This document shows, in pieces, positions 25,966 through 34,654 of a stretch of DNA of 64,000 nucleotides. The position numbers were made by a program, and so were the translations under genes. The DNA comes from Neorhizobium sp. UBA3556 (GTDB lineage: Bacteria; Pseudomonadota; Alphaproteobacteria; Rhizobiales; Rhizobiaceae). The stretch lies in assembly GCA_002376235.1 (NCBI GenBank), contig DFNX01000016.1, positions 930,001 through 994,000 of the forward strand. Reading direction: 5' to 3'. The notes below the pieces were generated by a model that was given only the letters and a program-made list of their open reading frames with translations, was not told where the DNA came from and ran no database searches. Numbering within the stretch: position 1 is the first letter of the stretch; every line of letters begins with the position of its first letter.

Positions 25966-26472
25966 ATGACCGTCACCATCCGTGCCGAACGCCCGGGCGA
26001 TGAAGACATCATTCACGAACTGACCCAGGCTGCATTCGCGCCAATGCCATACAGTGCAGGGACTGAAGGCGCGATCATTCGCGCGCTTCGCGCCAATGGC
26101 GAGCTCGCCTTGTCACTGGTGGCGGAAGAGGATGGCGAGATCATCGGTCATGTCGCCTTCTCGCCGGTCACCATCGGCGGCCATTACGATGACTGGTTCG
26201 GGCTTGGACCGATTTCGGTAAGGGCAGACAGGCAGAGACAGGGTATCGGCCACGCACTTATCCGCGAAGGTATCCATAAGCTGAAGGCGCTGGGCGCCAA
26301 GGGCTGCGCCCTGGTAGGCGATCAGGCGGTCTACCGGGGGGTCGGCTTCGTCAGCGAGGGAGAACTGACCTATGAAGGTGTGCCGGATATCTACGTACAG
26401 CACCTGACACTCTCGGGCCATGCGCCCCACGGGGTGCTCGCCTTTTCATCGGCTTTCGCAGTGAAGGGCTGA
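25966..26472 (+). CDS. GNAT N-acetyltransferase (YhbS-like)
   Basis: A 168-residue GCN5-related acetyltransferase. The acetyl-CoA binding motif A appears as ISVRADRQRQGIGHALIREGI (core RQRQGIGHALI) near residue 90, preceded by a beta strand GLGPISV, and followed by GCALVGDQAVYRGVGF, a signature of the YhbS group. Substrate unknown. A strong GAGGAGG binding site precedes the ATG. It interrupts the xdh genes, lying between xdhB and a convergent diguanylate cyclase, which suggests an insertion of accessory genes within a formerly contiguous xdhABC. Confidence 0.88.
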   Translation: MTVTIRAERPGDEDIIHELTQAAFAPMPYSAGTEGAIIRALRANGELALSLVAEEDGEIIGHVAFSPVTIGGHYDDWFGLGPISVRADRQRQGIGHALIREGIHKLKALGAKGCALVGDQAVYRGVGFVSEGELTYEGVPDIYVQHLTLSGHAPHGVLAFSSAFAVKG

Positions 26473-26480
26473 AGCACCGT

Positions 26481-27428
26481 TCAGGATGCAAGCGCTTCCT
26501 GTTCCTGAATCTCGGTGGAAACCAACCGGTCACGGCCTCCGCGCTTGGCATCGTAGAGCGCCTTGTCGGCCGATGCGATCATGTCGGAAAAATCCGCGAG
26601 CCCCGGCGGGGCAACCGCGAGACCGGCGCTGACGGTAAAATTGGCGGACGGGAACCCTTCCCACTTGAAGTCCCTGGCCGTGAAATTGGCCCTGATCCGC
26701 TCGACGATCGCGATTGCGGCCGTGTGTTTCAGGTTCGGCAGGAACAACACGAATTCTTCACCGCCCCAACGCCCGGCAATATCCGTCGCGCGGATGGAGT
26801 TTCGCAGCACCTCGGAAAAGCTCGTGATGACCTCGTCTCCCGCATCATGCCCGAAGCGATCATTGACGGCCTTGAAGCCATCCAGATCGAAGATCACCAT
26901 GGAAGAGTAATTCGCAATGTTCGCGCTGACGCTTTGCAGCACATTGGCGCGAAACGCGCGCCGGTTGAAAAGGCCGCTCAACGTGTCGGTTTCCGCCAGA
27001 CGCTTGAGATCGTTCTGGTAGCGGACATTATCGGAAATATCGCGGATGACGGCAACCATCATCGGCGCACCGGCAGCAGCCGTCCTTAAGATAGTGATAC
27101 CGAGATTGATCTCGGTCCCGTCCTTGTGGCACCCCACAATGGTGGCGCTTCTCTGGCCCATATATCGGGCATCGGTATTACCCGATTGGAAACTGGCCAC
27201 GAGCTTCTGATGAAAACCTTGAACTCGTTCCGGCAACAGGACTTCCAGAGGTTTATCCAGTAGTTCTCCAGGCTGCCAGCCGAAGATGCTTTCGGTCGCA
27301 GGATTACAGAGCCGAATAATTCCATGGTCATCGATGCCGATAATACCATCGGCGATTTCAAAGACGATCTTGCGGTAAAGGTCCTGGGAGGCAGGTATCA
27401 GCGAGGCAATCGATGCTCTCTTGGTCAT
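26481..27428 (-). CDS. PAS-GGDEF diguanylate cyclase
   Basis: A 315-residue soluble protein. A PAS domain (~residues 15-130; GIIGIDDHGIIRLCNPATESIFGW is its core, in particular IRLCNPATESIFGW) is followed by a GGDEF domain with LSGLFNRRAF, the active motif GGEEF (~221) and an RxxD inhibitory site (RATD) five residues ahead. It should synthesise cyclic di-GMP in response to a signal sensed by the PAS pocket; no haem or flavin ligand can be claimed. Start at 27428 is chosen since homologous proteins begin MTKRAS-like before the PAS helix, though GGGA upstream is weak. It is convergent to the GNAT gene and divergent from xdhC. Confidence 0.9.
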   Translation of the reverse strand: MTKRASIASLIPASQDLYRKIVFEIADGIIGIDDHGIIRLCNPATESIFGWQPGELLDKPLEVLLPERVQGFHQKLVASFQSGNTDARYMGQRSATIVGCHKDGTEINLGITILRTAAAGAPMMVAVIRDISDNVRYQNDLKRLAETDTLSGLFNRRAFRANVLQSVSANIANYSSMVIFDLDGFKAVNDRFGHDAGDEVITSFSEVLRNSIRATDIAGRWGGEEFVLFLPNLKHTAAIAIVERIRANFTARDFKWEGFPSANFTVSAGLAVAPPGLADFSDMIASADKALYDAKRGGRDRLVSTEIQEQEALAS

Positions 27429-27607
27429 AGTATCCCGTCGCTCAGTGCGAAAACCAAAAATTCTTAGCAAAAGTCAATCTGACGAGATGCGACAACTAGG
27501 CCTAAATTACTTATATATTTTTAATAGATTTGCGTCCTGCCTCGAAGAAGATCACAAGCTTCATCGTCACAATAAAAAACCTGTGATGCAGCCATGGCGA
27601 AGATGCT

Positions 27608-28477
27608 ATGAAACATCCCATGAGCGCCCCATCCCTCCTGGCCTTTCTCAAAGGCAACAGAACGGTTCTCGTCGAGGTGATCGAGACCAAAGGCTCGACG
27701 CCACGCGAAGCGGGAACCTATATGCTTGTCGCAGACGAGGCGATCTGGGGTACGATCGGCGGCGGCCAGTTTGAATACATGGCCATAGACAATGCACGCG
27801 CGATGCTGAATGGCGCGGGCGAAACTCTAATGGATATTCCGCTCGGCCCTGAAATCGGCCAATGCTGCGGCGGCCGCACAAAACTCCGCTTCACCGTCGT
27901 GACACCACCCGTCGCGGCATTGCTGGAGCGTCGCCTGCTCCGGGAGAGCGATGAGCGTCCTGCGGTCTTCCTGTTCGGTGCTGGCCATGTCGGTCTGGCA
28001 CTCACACAAGCGCTTCTCCCCCTGCCCCTTGCAGTAACCGTCATCGAGACACGCCAGGATGCATTCGAAACCCTGCCCAAGGGCGTTAAATCACGTCTTG
28101 CGGCCATGCCGGAAACCTGCGTGGACGAGATCCCGCCCGGCGGCGCAGCCGTCATCCTAACCCACGACCACGCGCTGGATTTCCTCATCGCCGAACGCGC
28201 CTTGGCAAGACACGACCTCAGCTATGTCGGCATGATCGGCTCCGCCACCAAACGCGCTACTTTCTCGCATTGGCTGACCAGGCAGCAGGATGAGATCGAC
28301 TGTCGCGGCGGCACCTTGCAGGTCATGATGTCGAGGCTGATTCTACCGATCGGTGGGGGGATGGTCAGGGATAAACGTCCCGAAGTCATCGCCGCACTGG
28401 TAGCGGCCGAGTTGCTGCAACGGGTTCCACTCACCGCCCCCAGTGTCTCGTCAGAGCGGCAGATCGCGGCCGATTGA
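27608..28477 (+). CDS. xdhC: Xanthine dehydrogenase accessory protein
   Basis: A 289-residue chaperone that binds sulfurated molybdenum cofactor and inserts it into XdhB. The N-terminal CoxI/XdhC domain has VLVEVIETKGSTPREAGTYM (core KGSTPREAGTYML) and GTIGGGQFEYMAI; IGQCCGGRTKLRF carries the conserved Cys pair; the Rossmann part has VFLFGAGHVGLAL (~residue 120) and the C-terminal YVGMIGSATKRATF. Met1 or Met5 could be the start and no strong binding site is visible before either. The gene is separated from xdhB by two genes and must have its own promoter. Its last 27 bases overlap a small convergent gene. Confidence 0.94.
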   Translation: MKHPMSAPSLLAFLKGNRTVLVEVIETKGSTPREAGTYMLVADEAIWGTIGGGQFEYMAIDNARAMLNGAGETLMDIPLGPEIGQCCGGRTKLRFTVVTPPVAALLERRLLRESDERPAVFLFGAGHVGLALTQALLPLPLAVTVIETRQDAFETLPKGVKSRLAAMPETCVDEIPPGGAAVILTHDHALDFLIAERALARHDLSYVGMIGSATKRATFSHWLTRQQDEIDCRGGTLQVMMSRLILPIGGGMVRDKRPEVIAALVAAELLQRVPLTAPSVSSERQIAAD

Positions 28478-28705
28478 CCGACGCTTAGCCTGCCAGAAAC
28501 CTTCAACACGTCCCTTCATCCGCTCATCGATAGCGAGATCGACACGCAGGTCCTCGGGCAGGCCGGGAATGGTCGCCCTGTCTGCACGCCCGAAATGGCG
28601 AAGGAGCTTTCCGGCAAGGACGGCAATACGCATCCGGACCGGGTGCCGCCCCAATGACGGCGCTTGCTGAAAGATAGGTACGGAATGTCCATCTGCGGGC
28701 AGCAT
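28451..28705 (-). CDS. Small basic protein divergent from LysR gene
   Basis: An 84-residue protein with basic helices and a central GLPEDLRVDLAID segment that weakly recalls the LSDxxLRDLGI motif of DUF1127 proteins; I do not claim membership. Start at 28705 is supported by GGAG 6 bases upstream. The location is informative: it is divergent from a LysR regulator, exactly like the DUF1127 gene facing the neighbouring LysR paralogue at 30 kb. The 3' end overlaps the convergent xdhC end by 27 bases. Function unknown. Confidence 0.55.
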   Translation of the reverse strand: MLPADGHSVPIFQQAPSLGRHPVRMRIAVLAGKLLRHFGRADRATIPGLPEDLRVDLAIDERMKGRVEGFWQAKRRSIGRDLPL

Positions 28706-28766
28706 GTCTTGCTCCACATTGTTCGTTGATATTGTTTTGATACCGCCAGAAATGCCGGCGATTGCG

Positions 28767-28778
28767 GGAAATTTCCAA
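28767..28778 (+). promoter_or_regulatory. Palindrome upstream of the first LysR gene
   Basis: GGAAATTTCC is a perfect 10-bp palindrome 54 bases before the LysR start, continuing as ATTTCCAA. The same ATTTCCAA octamer occurs before the second LysR gene at 30069-30076. It may be part of an autoregulatory LysR site shared with the divergent small gene. Confidence 0.35.
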
Positions 28779-28830
28779 TTCGAATATGGTCTGCAGCGAT
28801 AAAGAGACCTTATCGCTCAAGGGCATTCCG

Positions 28831-29775
28831 ATGAAGCTGTCGCGCCAGTTGCCGCTCAATGCGTTGAGGGTTTTCGAAGCCGTCGCGCGGCTGAGGAATT
28901 TCACCCGGGCAGCGGAAGAACTCGGCATGACTCAGACCGCCGTCAGCTACCAAATCAGGCTTCTGGAAGAGCATCTCGCAACCGCCGTCTTCATCCGCAA
29001 GCCACGCGCCCTGCAACTGACCGAAACCGGCGCGCAGTTGCTGCCAAAAGTGTCGGAAGCCTTCTCACTTCTGTCCGACGCTATGGGAGAGGCAAGGCAC
29101 TCGGTTGGCGAGACGCTGGAGATCCAGTCACCGCCGACCTTCGCCTCTCACTGGCTGTCACGGCATCTCGGTGATTTTCAGCGCAAGGCGCCGCATCTCA
29201 GCCTGCGCCTGATCCGCAACATGGCGCCGGACGACTGCGATCGTATTCCCAATGACATCGCTATCCGCATCGACTCTAAACCTTGGGACGGGCTGGTCTG
29301 CCACGAACTGCTGCAACTGCAATATACGCCGATGCTGCATCCGAAACTGGCTGAAAGCATCGGCGAAATCCGCCAGCCTGCCGATCTTCTACGCCTTCCA
29401 TGGATTTCAGACACCAATGACATCTGGACCGGCTGGTTCGACACGCTGGGGCTCGATCCGAGCCGTATCCGGCATGCCAATCTCGACACGTTTGGTGCGC
29501 TCGACCTGAAGGCCAATGCGGCGATTGCCGGCCATGGCGTGGCGATGCTCAGTCCCTTCTTCTGCGCCGAGGAGCTGGCCTCCGGCCGCCTCGTCCAGCC
29601 CTTCGACTGCTGCGTCGGGGACGGCAAGAGTTATTGGCTGGTCTATCCGCAGGCCCGTCGCAACGCCCCGAAGGTCCGTGCCTTCCGGGAATGGATCGAG
29701 ACGACGCTCGCCCGCGACCTTGCTGCTCGCGGGCTTGAAGCCTTCGCATCAACCGACACGCCCACCCCAGCCTGA
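28831..29775 (+). CDS. LysR-type regulator (GcvA-like), first of two paralogues
   Basis: A 314-residue transcription factor: an N-terminal winged helix (LPLNALRVFEAVARLRNFTRAAEELGMTQTAVSYQIRLLEE; recognition helix TQTAVSYQIRLLE) and a periplasmic-binding-like effector domain from ~residue 92. The subgroup is that of GcvA/AmpR-like regulators. Start at 28831 is chosen because homologues start MKLSRQLPLNALR and AAGGG lies upstream; a longer frame from 28762 would cross the probable promoter. A small gene is transcribed divergently, the usual LysR target position. The proximity to xdhC suggests but does not show purine control. Confidence 0.9.
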   Translation: MKLSRQLPLNALRVFEAVARLRNFTRAAEELGMTQTAVSYQIRLLEEHLATAVFIRKPRALQLTETGAQLLPKVSEAFSLLSDAMGEARHSVGETLEIQSPPTFASHWLSRHLGDFQRKAPHLSLRLIRNMAPDDCDRIPNDIAIRIDSKPWDGLVCHELLQLQYTPMLHPKLAESIGEIRQPADLLRLPWISDTNDIWTGWFDTLGLDPSRIRHANLDTFGALDLKANAAIAGHGVAMLSPFFCAEELASGRLVQPFDCCVGDGKSYWLVYPQARRNAPKVRAFREWIETTLARDLAARGLEAFASTDTPTPA

Positions 29776-29785
29776 ACCTCGCCCA

Positions 29786-29998
29786 TTACAGGAAATGCGG
29801 CGGCTGGTCGATCATGTCCCAGGCGACAGATCGCGCGCGCCGCTCCACAGTGCTTGGTGACACCCGCCCGTCAAGCATGCCGAGGTCGCGCCGCTCATGG
29901 TCGCTCAATGCGCTGTCATCGACATGGTTGACCACGCGGGAACGCTGTTCGGTGGTGATTTTCAAGCGCAGAAGGCCTGCCAGCAAACCATGGGTCAT
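29786..29998 (-). CDS. DUF1127-like small protein
   Basis: A 70-residue protein with DDSALSDHERRDLGMLDGRVSP in the middle, which fits the DUF1127 consensus of an acidic loop followed by RRDLG-x-x-DG. AGGAG lies 7 bases before the ATG at 29998. DUF1127 proteins are tiny, abundant and stress- or RNA-linked in rhizobia; some affect phosphate and carbon metabolism and bind RNA. It is divergent from the second LysR gene and convergent with the first (10 bases between stops). Probably controlled by the adjacent LysR protein. Confidence 0.72.
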   Translation of the reverse strand: MTHGLLAGLLRLKITTEQRSRVVNHVDDSALSDHERRDLGMLDGRVSPSTVERRARSVAWDMIDQPPHFL

Positions 29999-30042
29999 GG
30001 CTGCATCTCCTTGTATGACCATCGCTGAATTGATGTCTATGA

Positions 30043-30076
30043 TTGGAATATGCGCCGTATTATATATGATTTCCAA
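30043..30076 (+). promoter_or_regulatory. Inverted repeat in the LysR/DUF1127 divergent promoter
   Basis: TTGGAA and TTCCAA are inverted arms 22 bases apart, inside the 115-base divergent region, with an AT-rich centre (TATTATATATGATTT). The right arm is part of ATTTCCAA, also present before the first LysR gene. A LysR-type binding region is plausible. Confidence 0.35.
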
Positions 30077-30113
30077 CGAAACATCTGTCTGCATGCATCA
30101 AGAGAACTGATCC

Positions 30114-31010
30114 ATGAAAATGTCGAAGCAATTTCCGCTGAACAGCCTCAGGGTTTTCGAGGCGGCGGCGCGACGCATGAGTTTCACCAAGGCTGGAGAG
30201 GAGCTCGGTCTGACTCAGACGGCGGTCAGCTATCAGATCAAGCTTCTGGAAGACACGCTCGGCGAACAGTTGTTTCTGCGCCGCCCGCGACAGGTGACGC
30301 TGACGGATGCGGGCGTGCGGCTGGCACCAAGAATATCCGAGGCCTTCGGCCTGATGGATGAAGCTCTTTCCGGCATGAAGGACCATTCCGACGGCACGCT
30401 CATCATCCACACGACGGCTACCTTCGCCTCGCGCTGGCTGGCCTCGCATCTGGGCACGTTCCAACTGGAAAATCCGGGCATTGCCGTCCGGCTCGAAACC
30501 TCGCAGGACGTCGTGGATTTCACCCGCACGGAGGCGGATGTCGCGATCCGCAGCGGCAGCGGCCAATGGCCGGGCCTGAAGGCGCATTTCCTGATGAAAA
30601 GCGATTTCACCCCGATGCTGAGCCCCACGCTGGCTCAGACGATCGGCGGCGTGAAGGAGCCGGCCGATATTCTGAAGCTCAGGATCATCGATCCCGGCGA
30701 CATCTGGTGGTCGCACTGGTTCGCCGCCGCCGGCCTGCCCGAGGAAGAGCTGCAGGGACGGCCGATAAGCCGCTTCGGCGCGCAGACATTCGAAGCCGCC
30801 GCCGCAGTCGCCGGTCAGGGCGTGGCGATCCTGAAACCGGAATTTTATGCCGACGACGTGGCACTCGGCCGCCTGATCCAGCCATTCGACCTGAGGGCGA
30901 CGGATGGCAGCGACTATTGGTTCGCCTATCCCGAGGCGCGCAGGCATTCAAAGAAAATCACCGCATTTCGCGACTTCCTGCGTAAGACGATGCCGACATT
31001 CAGGGATTGA
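30114..31010 (+). CDS. LysR-type regulator (GcvA-like), second paralogue
   Basis: A 298-residue LysR regulator highly similar in layout to the one at 28.8 kb. Both share the DNA-binding pattern FPLNSLRVFEAAARRMSFTKAGEELGLTQTAVSYQIKLLE (recognition core LTQTAVSYQIKLLE), the strand SRWLASHLGTFQ versus SHWLSRHLGDFQ, and IQPFD in the last third. They are evidently products of duplication, each with its own divergent small gene. The start ATG at 30114 could be replaced by ATG at 30120. Effector unknown. Stop is followed 16 bases later by a convergent secreted-protein gene. Confidence 0.9.
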   Translation: MKMSKQFPLNSLRVFEAAARRMSFTKAGEELGLTQTAVSYQIKLLEDTLGEQLFLRRPRQVTLTDAGVRLAPRISEAFGLMDEALSGMKDHSDGTLIIHTTATFASRWLASHLGTFQLENPGIAVRLETSQDVVDFTRTEADVAIRSGSGQWPGLKAHFLMKSDFTPMLSPTLAQTIGGVKEPADILKLRIIDPGDIWWSHWFAAAGLPEEELQGRPISRFGAQTFEAAAAVAGQGVAILKPEFYADDVALGRLIQPFDLRATDGSDYWFAYPEARRHSKKITAFRDFLRKTMPTFRD

Positions 31011-31026
31011 AACAGGCGGAAGCCTG

Positions 31027-31398
31027 TCAGAAGCCCATGTCAGGCGCATAGAAACAGCGCAGCGTATCCTCGGTTGGATAGAGGCAGAGGTGATATTCCT
31101 CATCCTTCGAGCGACGCGCCTCGCTTTGCGGCATGGTGAAGTGATGCGGCCGCGTGATCAGCCGGTGGTCGCCGGGTCCAAGCGAAATCTCGTAACCCTG
31201 GCTGGTGATCCTGACGTTGCGTGTCGAGATCATCTGGCAGTCGCCACTTTTGCTGTCGCCGTTGCAGCAGTAACCGTCATACTTCCATTTCACGCCCATG
31301 GGACTATGGGCCTCGTGAGCGCCGGCGGGAGGGATCCCGGCGCCAGAGAAGAACGCAATCATCGCACCTGTCAGAATGCATCGCCTGTGTTTGGGCAT
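31027..31398 (-). CDS. Hypothetical secreted cysteine-containing protein
   Basis: A 123-residue protein with a signal peptide (basic start MPKHRR, hydrophobic ILTGAMIAFFSGAG, cleavage near PAGA|HEA). The mature part has five cysteines, including YDGYCCNGDSKSGDC, and two His-rich stretches (HEAHSP, RPHHFTMP). I recognise no named family. The cysteines and histidines suggest disulfides or metal contact in the periplasm. Start at 31398 is chosen over the frame to 31449 because the signal peptide begins there and GGAG stands about a dozen bases before it. Confidence 0.7.
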   Translation of the reverse strand: MPKHRRCILTGAMIAFFSGAGIPPAGAHEAHSPMGVKWKYDGYCCNGDSKSGDCQMISTRNVRITSQGYEISLGPGDHRLITRPHHFTMPQSEARRSKDEEYHLCLYPTEDTLRCFYAPDMGF

Positions 31399-31767
31399 CA
31401 GCCTGTTCTCCGTTGATGGATGCCATCCCCGGCGGCGTGTCGGACGCAATACCCGGCACCGCCGGTTAATTTTGCATCTGCTACAATACCCGAGTCGCCT
31501 TAGCTGGCTAAGTCCCTAATGGTGCGACGCACAATTTATATTTTAGGAAATGCGCAAATTCAGATGCGGCGCATGAACGCCGCGAGGCGCTTCAGGGTTC
31601 CGGTGCAGGAACAAAATCAGCAGCGTCTGGACCTTTAGGCAGGTGCAAATGCACAAGGCCTCTCCGGCCGTCCGTCCCGATCAAGCAGCGGACTGAGCAA
31701 GAGTTGAGTTCCGGTGATCAGCAAGATCGCCTATCTTTGGAAACCTGTGCGACAGGGAGGAATTGGA
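31399..31767. other. Gene-free divergent region
   Basis: About 370 bases between two divergent genes, AT-richer around 31480-31560 than its surroundings. It must hold promoters for the secreted protein and for the S10 peptidase. I see no convincing operator, hairpin or small gene in it. Confidence 0.5.
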
Positions 31768-33285
31768 ATGCCAGCCAAACGCGATGCGATCCTGAGCACG
31801 GTCCTGCTGACTTTCCTCGCAATCGTCTCCTACGGTCAGATAGCTAGCGCTCAGGAGCCTGGCCGGAGCGAGCAAGCTCAATCGATATTCGACCTTCTTC
31901 CGGCGGATGCGATCACCCAACAAATCCTGCCGACACCGGATGGCGATATTCGTTACACCACCACAGCCGGCACGATGGACCTTTTCGGCCAGACCGGCGC
32001 GCGAAATGCGAAAATCTTCTACACCGCTTACACCGTGCCCGATGCAAAGACCCCGCGCCCTGTCACATTCGTCTTCAATGGCGGACCGGGGGCAGCCTCG
32101 GCCTATCTTCATCTTGGAATGATGGGGCCGAAGGTGGCCAATCTCGGGGGCGGAAGGGACGACGGCACTGCGCCGGCACTCCACAACAACCCGGACAGCT
32201 GGATCGGTTTCACCGATCTGGTTTTCATCGATCCGGTCGGTACCGGCTGGAGCCGGGCAACATCCGATGCGAGGGAAGCCTTTTACGGCGTGCGCCAGGA
32301 TGCGGAGAGCCTCGCAAAATTCATCGCCCTCTATACCCAGAAGAACGATCGCCTCTCCTCGCCCAAATATCTCGTGGGCGAAAGTTATGGCGGCTTCCGC
32401 TCCGCCAAGGTGGCCAAGGCGCTGAAGGACAGTCAGGGCATTCTGGTCTCCGGCATCGTCATGGTCTCGCCGATGATCGACGGCCGGTTCCTGATGAGCG
32501 CCGACTCCGATCCGCTGACGGCGGCCCTCCTCCTGCCGTCGCTCGCCGCATCCGAACTGGAGCGGACGGATACGTTCGCGCAGGAGAAGGTCGAGGATGC
32601 AGAAAACTTCGCGATGAGTACCTATCTCGTGTCTCTGGCAGGCGCTGCTCCCGGTGGTGCGGAAGCTGAGGCGCTTTATGCACGCGTGTCGGCACTGACG
32701 GGTTTGCCCAGAGACACCGTTGCACGCACTCGCGGCTTCGTCGGCTCCATCTACAGGCAGCAATCCGCCGGTGAAGGCCAGGTGGTCAGCATCTATGACG
32801 GCGCGGAAATGGCGGCCGACGCCTATCCCGAGCGCGCTCATGTAACGAATGACGATGCGGTTCTGGACGGCTACACGCGTGCCTACGGCGCGCTATTTGC
32901 CGCCTATGCCAGAAACGAACTGCGCTTTGAGACCGACATGACCTACACGCTTTTGAGCACCGAGGTGAACCGGCAATGGGATTGGGACGGCCGCCGCTCG
33001 AATGCCTCGGCATCGGACGACATCCGCGATCTCCTCTCCGTCATTCCCTCCTTTCGCCTGTCAGTCCTGCACGGTTACAGCGATATCCTGACGCCCTACG
33101 GTGTTTCGAAATTCGTTCTGAACCACCTGCCAGAACAATTGGCGAAGGAGCGGACCGACCTGAAACTCTATCGCGGCGGGCATATGTTCTACAGCGATCC
33201 CGCTTCGCGGCGACAGGCGAACGAGGATATGCGGAGCTTTTACAAGGCCGCGCCACCGGTACGGACAGAACGCCCTCGCGGCTGA
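31768..33285 (+). CDS. Secreted S10 family serine carboxypeptidase
   Basis: A 505-residue exported hydrolase with the alpha/beta-hydrolase catalytic triad of serine carboxypeptidases: Ser in GESYGGFR (~residue 205), Asp in HGYSDILTP (~440) and His in YRGGHMFY (~470). The oxyanion strand FVFNGGPGAAS and IDPVGTGWS are typical. A signal peptide with cleavage near IASAQE precedes. GGGAGG lies 9 bases ahead of the ATG at 31768, so the frame extension to 31714 is rejected. It probably trims C-terminal residues of peptides in the periplasm. It precedes puuD on the same strand with a 118-base gap; there is no obvious link to purine degradation. Confidence 0.9.
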   Translation: MPAKRDAILSTVLLTFLAIVSYGQIASAQEPGRSEQAQSIFDLLPADAITQQILPTPDGDIRYTTTAGTMDLFGQTGARNAKIFYTAYTVPDAKTPRPVTFVFNGGPGAASAYLHLGMMGPKVANLGGGRDDGTAPALHNNPDSWIGFTDLVFIDPVGTGWSRATSDAREAFYGVRQDAESLAKFIALYTQKNDRLSSPKYLVGESYGGFRSAKVAKALKDSQGILVSGIVMVSPMIDGRFLMSADSDPLTAALLLPSLAASELERTDTFAQEKVEDAENFAMSTYLVSLAGAAPGGAEAEALYARVSALTGLPRDTVARTRGFVGSIYRQQSAGEGQVVSIYDGAEMAADAYPERAHVTNDDAVLDGYTRAYGALFAAYARNELRFETDMTYTLLSTEVNRQWDWDGRRSNASASDDIRDLLSVIPSFRLSVLHGYSDILTPYGVSKFVLNHLPEQLAKERTDLKLYRGGHMFYSDPASRRQANEDMRSFYKAAPPVRTERPRG

Positions 33286-33403
33286 GGTCCGTCGTCCGGC
33301 ACAGTGACATACTTCTATCACCCTGCGTCGCCTTGCCCCTTCCCTCGCCCCCGATTTTTCCCCACACTCACGAGTCGGGAACAAAAAGAACGGGAACAAC
33401 CCA

Positions 33404-34633
33404 ATGTATGAATATGCCATAGCCTGGGAATGGCTGAGCTTTGCCCTGCGCTGGTTCCATGTGATCACCGCGATCGCCTGGATCGGCTCGTCCTTCTATT
33501 TCATCGCGCTCGATCTCGGGCTGGTAAAGCGACCGCACCTGCCGCCCGGCGCCCATGGCGAGGAATGGCAGGTCCATGGTGGCGGATTTTATCATATCCA
33601 GAAATATCTGGTCGCCCCGGCGCAGATGCCCGAACACCTTACCTGGTTCAAATACGAGAGCTATTTCACCTGGTTGTCCGGCTTCCTGCTGCTCTGCGTC
33701 GTCTATTACGGTGGTGCCGACCTCTTCCTCGTCGACCGCACGGTGATGGAGCTGGAAAACTGGCAGGCGATCTGTCTGTCGCTCGCCTCTTTGTCGATCG
33801 GCTGGATCATCTATGACCAGCTCTGCAAATCGCCGCTCGGTAACAATACCTGGGGCCTGATGATCCTTCTCTATGTCGTGCTCGTCGCCATGGCCTGGGG
33901 CTATACGCAGGTCTTTACCGGCCGCGCCGCCTTCCTGCATCTGGGCGCATTCACCGCGACCATCATGTCGGCCAACGTCTTCTTCATCATCATTCCCAAC
34001 CAGAAGATCGTCGTCGCCGACCTGATCGCCGGGCGCACGCCCGATGCCAAATACGGGCGCATTGCCAAGCAGCGATCGCTTCATAACAACTACCTGACGC
34101 TGCCCGTCATCTTCTTCATGCTGTCGAACCACTATCCGTTGGCCTTTGCGACCCAGTTCAACTGGGTGATCGCCGCACTCGTCTTCCTGATGGGCGTAAC
34201 CATCCGGCACTGGTTCAACACCACCCATGCCAGAAAGGGCAAGCCGACCTGGACATGGCTGGTGACGGTAATCCTGTTCATCCTGATCATGTGGCTGTCG
34301 ACCGTGCCGAAAGTGCTGACCGGCGAGACGGAAACCGCCCTCTCTCCGGTCGGCCAGAAATTCGCAACGAACGCCCATTTCGAGGCAGCGCGCGATGTGG
34401 TGATGGCGCGCTGCTCCATGTGCCATGCGGCCGAACCCGTCTGGGACGGCGTGACCTTCACGCCGAAATCGGTGAAGCTGGAAACCGATGCGGAGATTGC
34501 CAGCCACGCGCGGGAAATCTATATCCAAGCAGGACGCAGCCATGCCATGCCGCCCGGCAATGTGACCGATCTCACGCCGGAGGAGAGAAAACTCCTCGTC
34601 GCATGGTATGAAAGCGCCATAGCCTCAAAGTAG
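33404..34633 (+). CDS. puuD: Membrane urate oxidase with fused cytochrome c
   Basis: A 409-residue enzyme oxidising urate to 5-hydroxyisourate. The first ~300 residues form about eight membrane helices of the DUF989 type (FALRWFHVITAIAWIGSSFYF, core WFHVITAIAWIGSSFYF, near residue 17), followed by a periplasmic cytochrome c domain with the haem motif CSMCH (~residue 337) and an axial Met in HAMPPGN (~383). Electrons go to the respiratory chain rather than to oxygen directly, so no hydrogen peroxide is formed, unlike soluble uricase. This family was identified in Agrobacterium and relatives. It is followed 21 bases later by guaD, giving an operon of purine genes. Confidence 0.94.
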   Translation: MYEYAIAWEWLSFALRWFHVITAIAWIGSSFYFIALDLGLVKRPHLPPGAHGEEWQVHGGGFYHIQKYLVAPAQMPEHLTWFKYESYFTWLSGFLLLCVVYYGGADLFLVDRTVMELENWQAICLSLASLSIGWIIYDQLCKSPLGNNTWGLMILLYVVLVAMAWGYTQVFTGRAAFLHLGAFTATIMSANVFFIIIPNQKIVVADLIAGRTPDAKYGRIAKQRSLHNNYLTLPVIFFMLSNHYPLAFATQFNWVIAALVFLMGVTIRHWFNTTHARKGKPTWTWLVTVILFILIMWLSTVPKVLTGETETALSPVGQKFATNAHFEAARDVVMARCSMCHAAEPVWDGVTFTPKSVKLETDAEIASHAREIYIQAGRSHAMPPGNVTDLTPEERKLLVAWYESAIASK

Positions 34634-34654
34634 CAATCACCGACGAAAGCCCAC

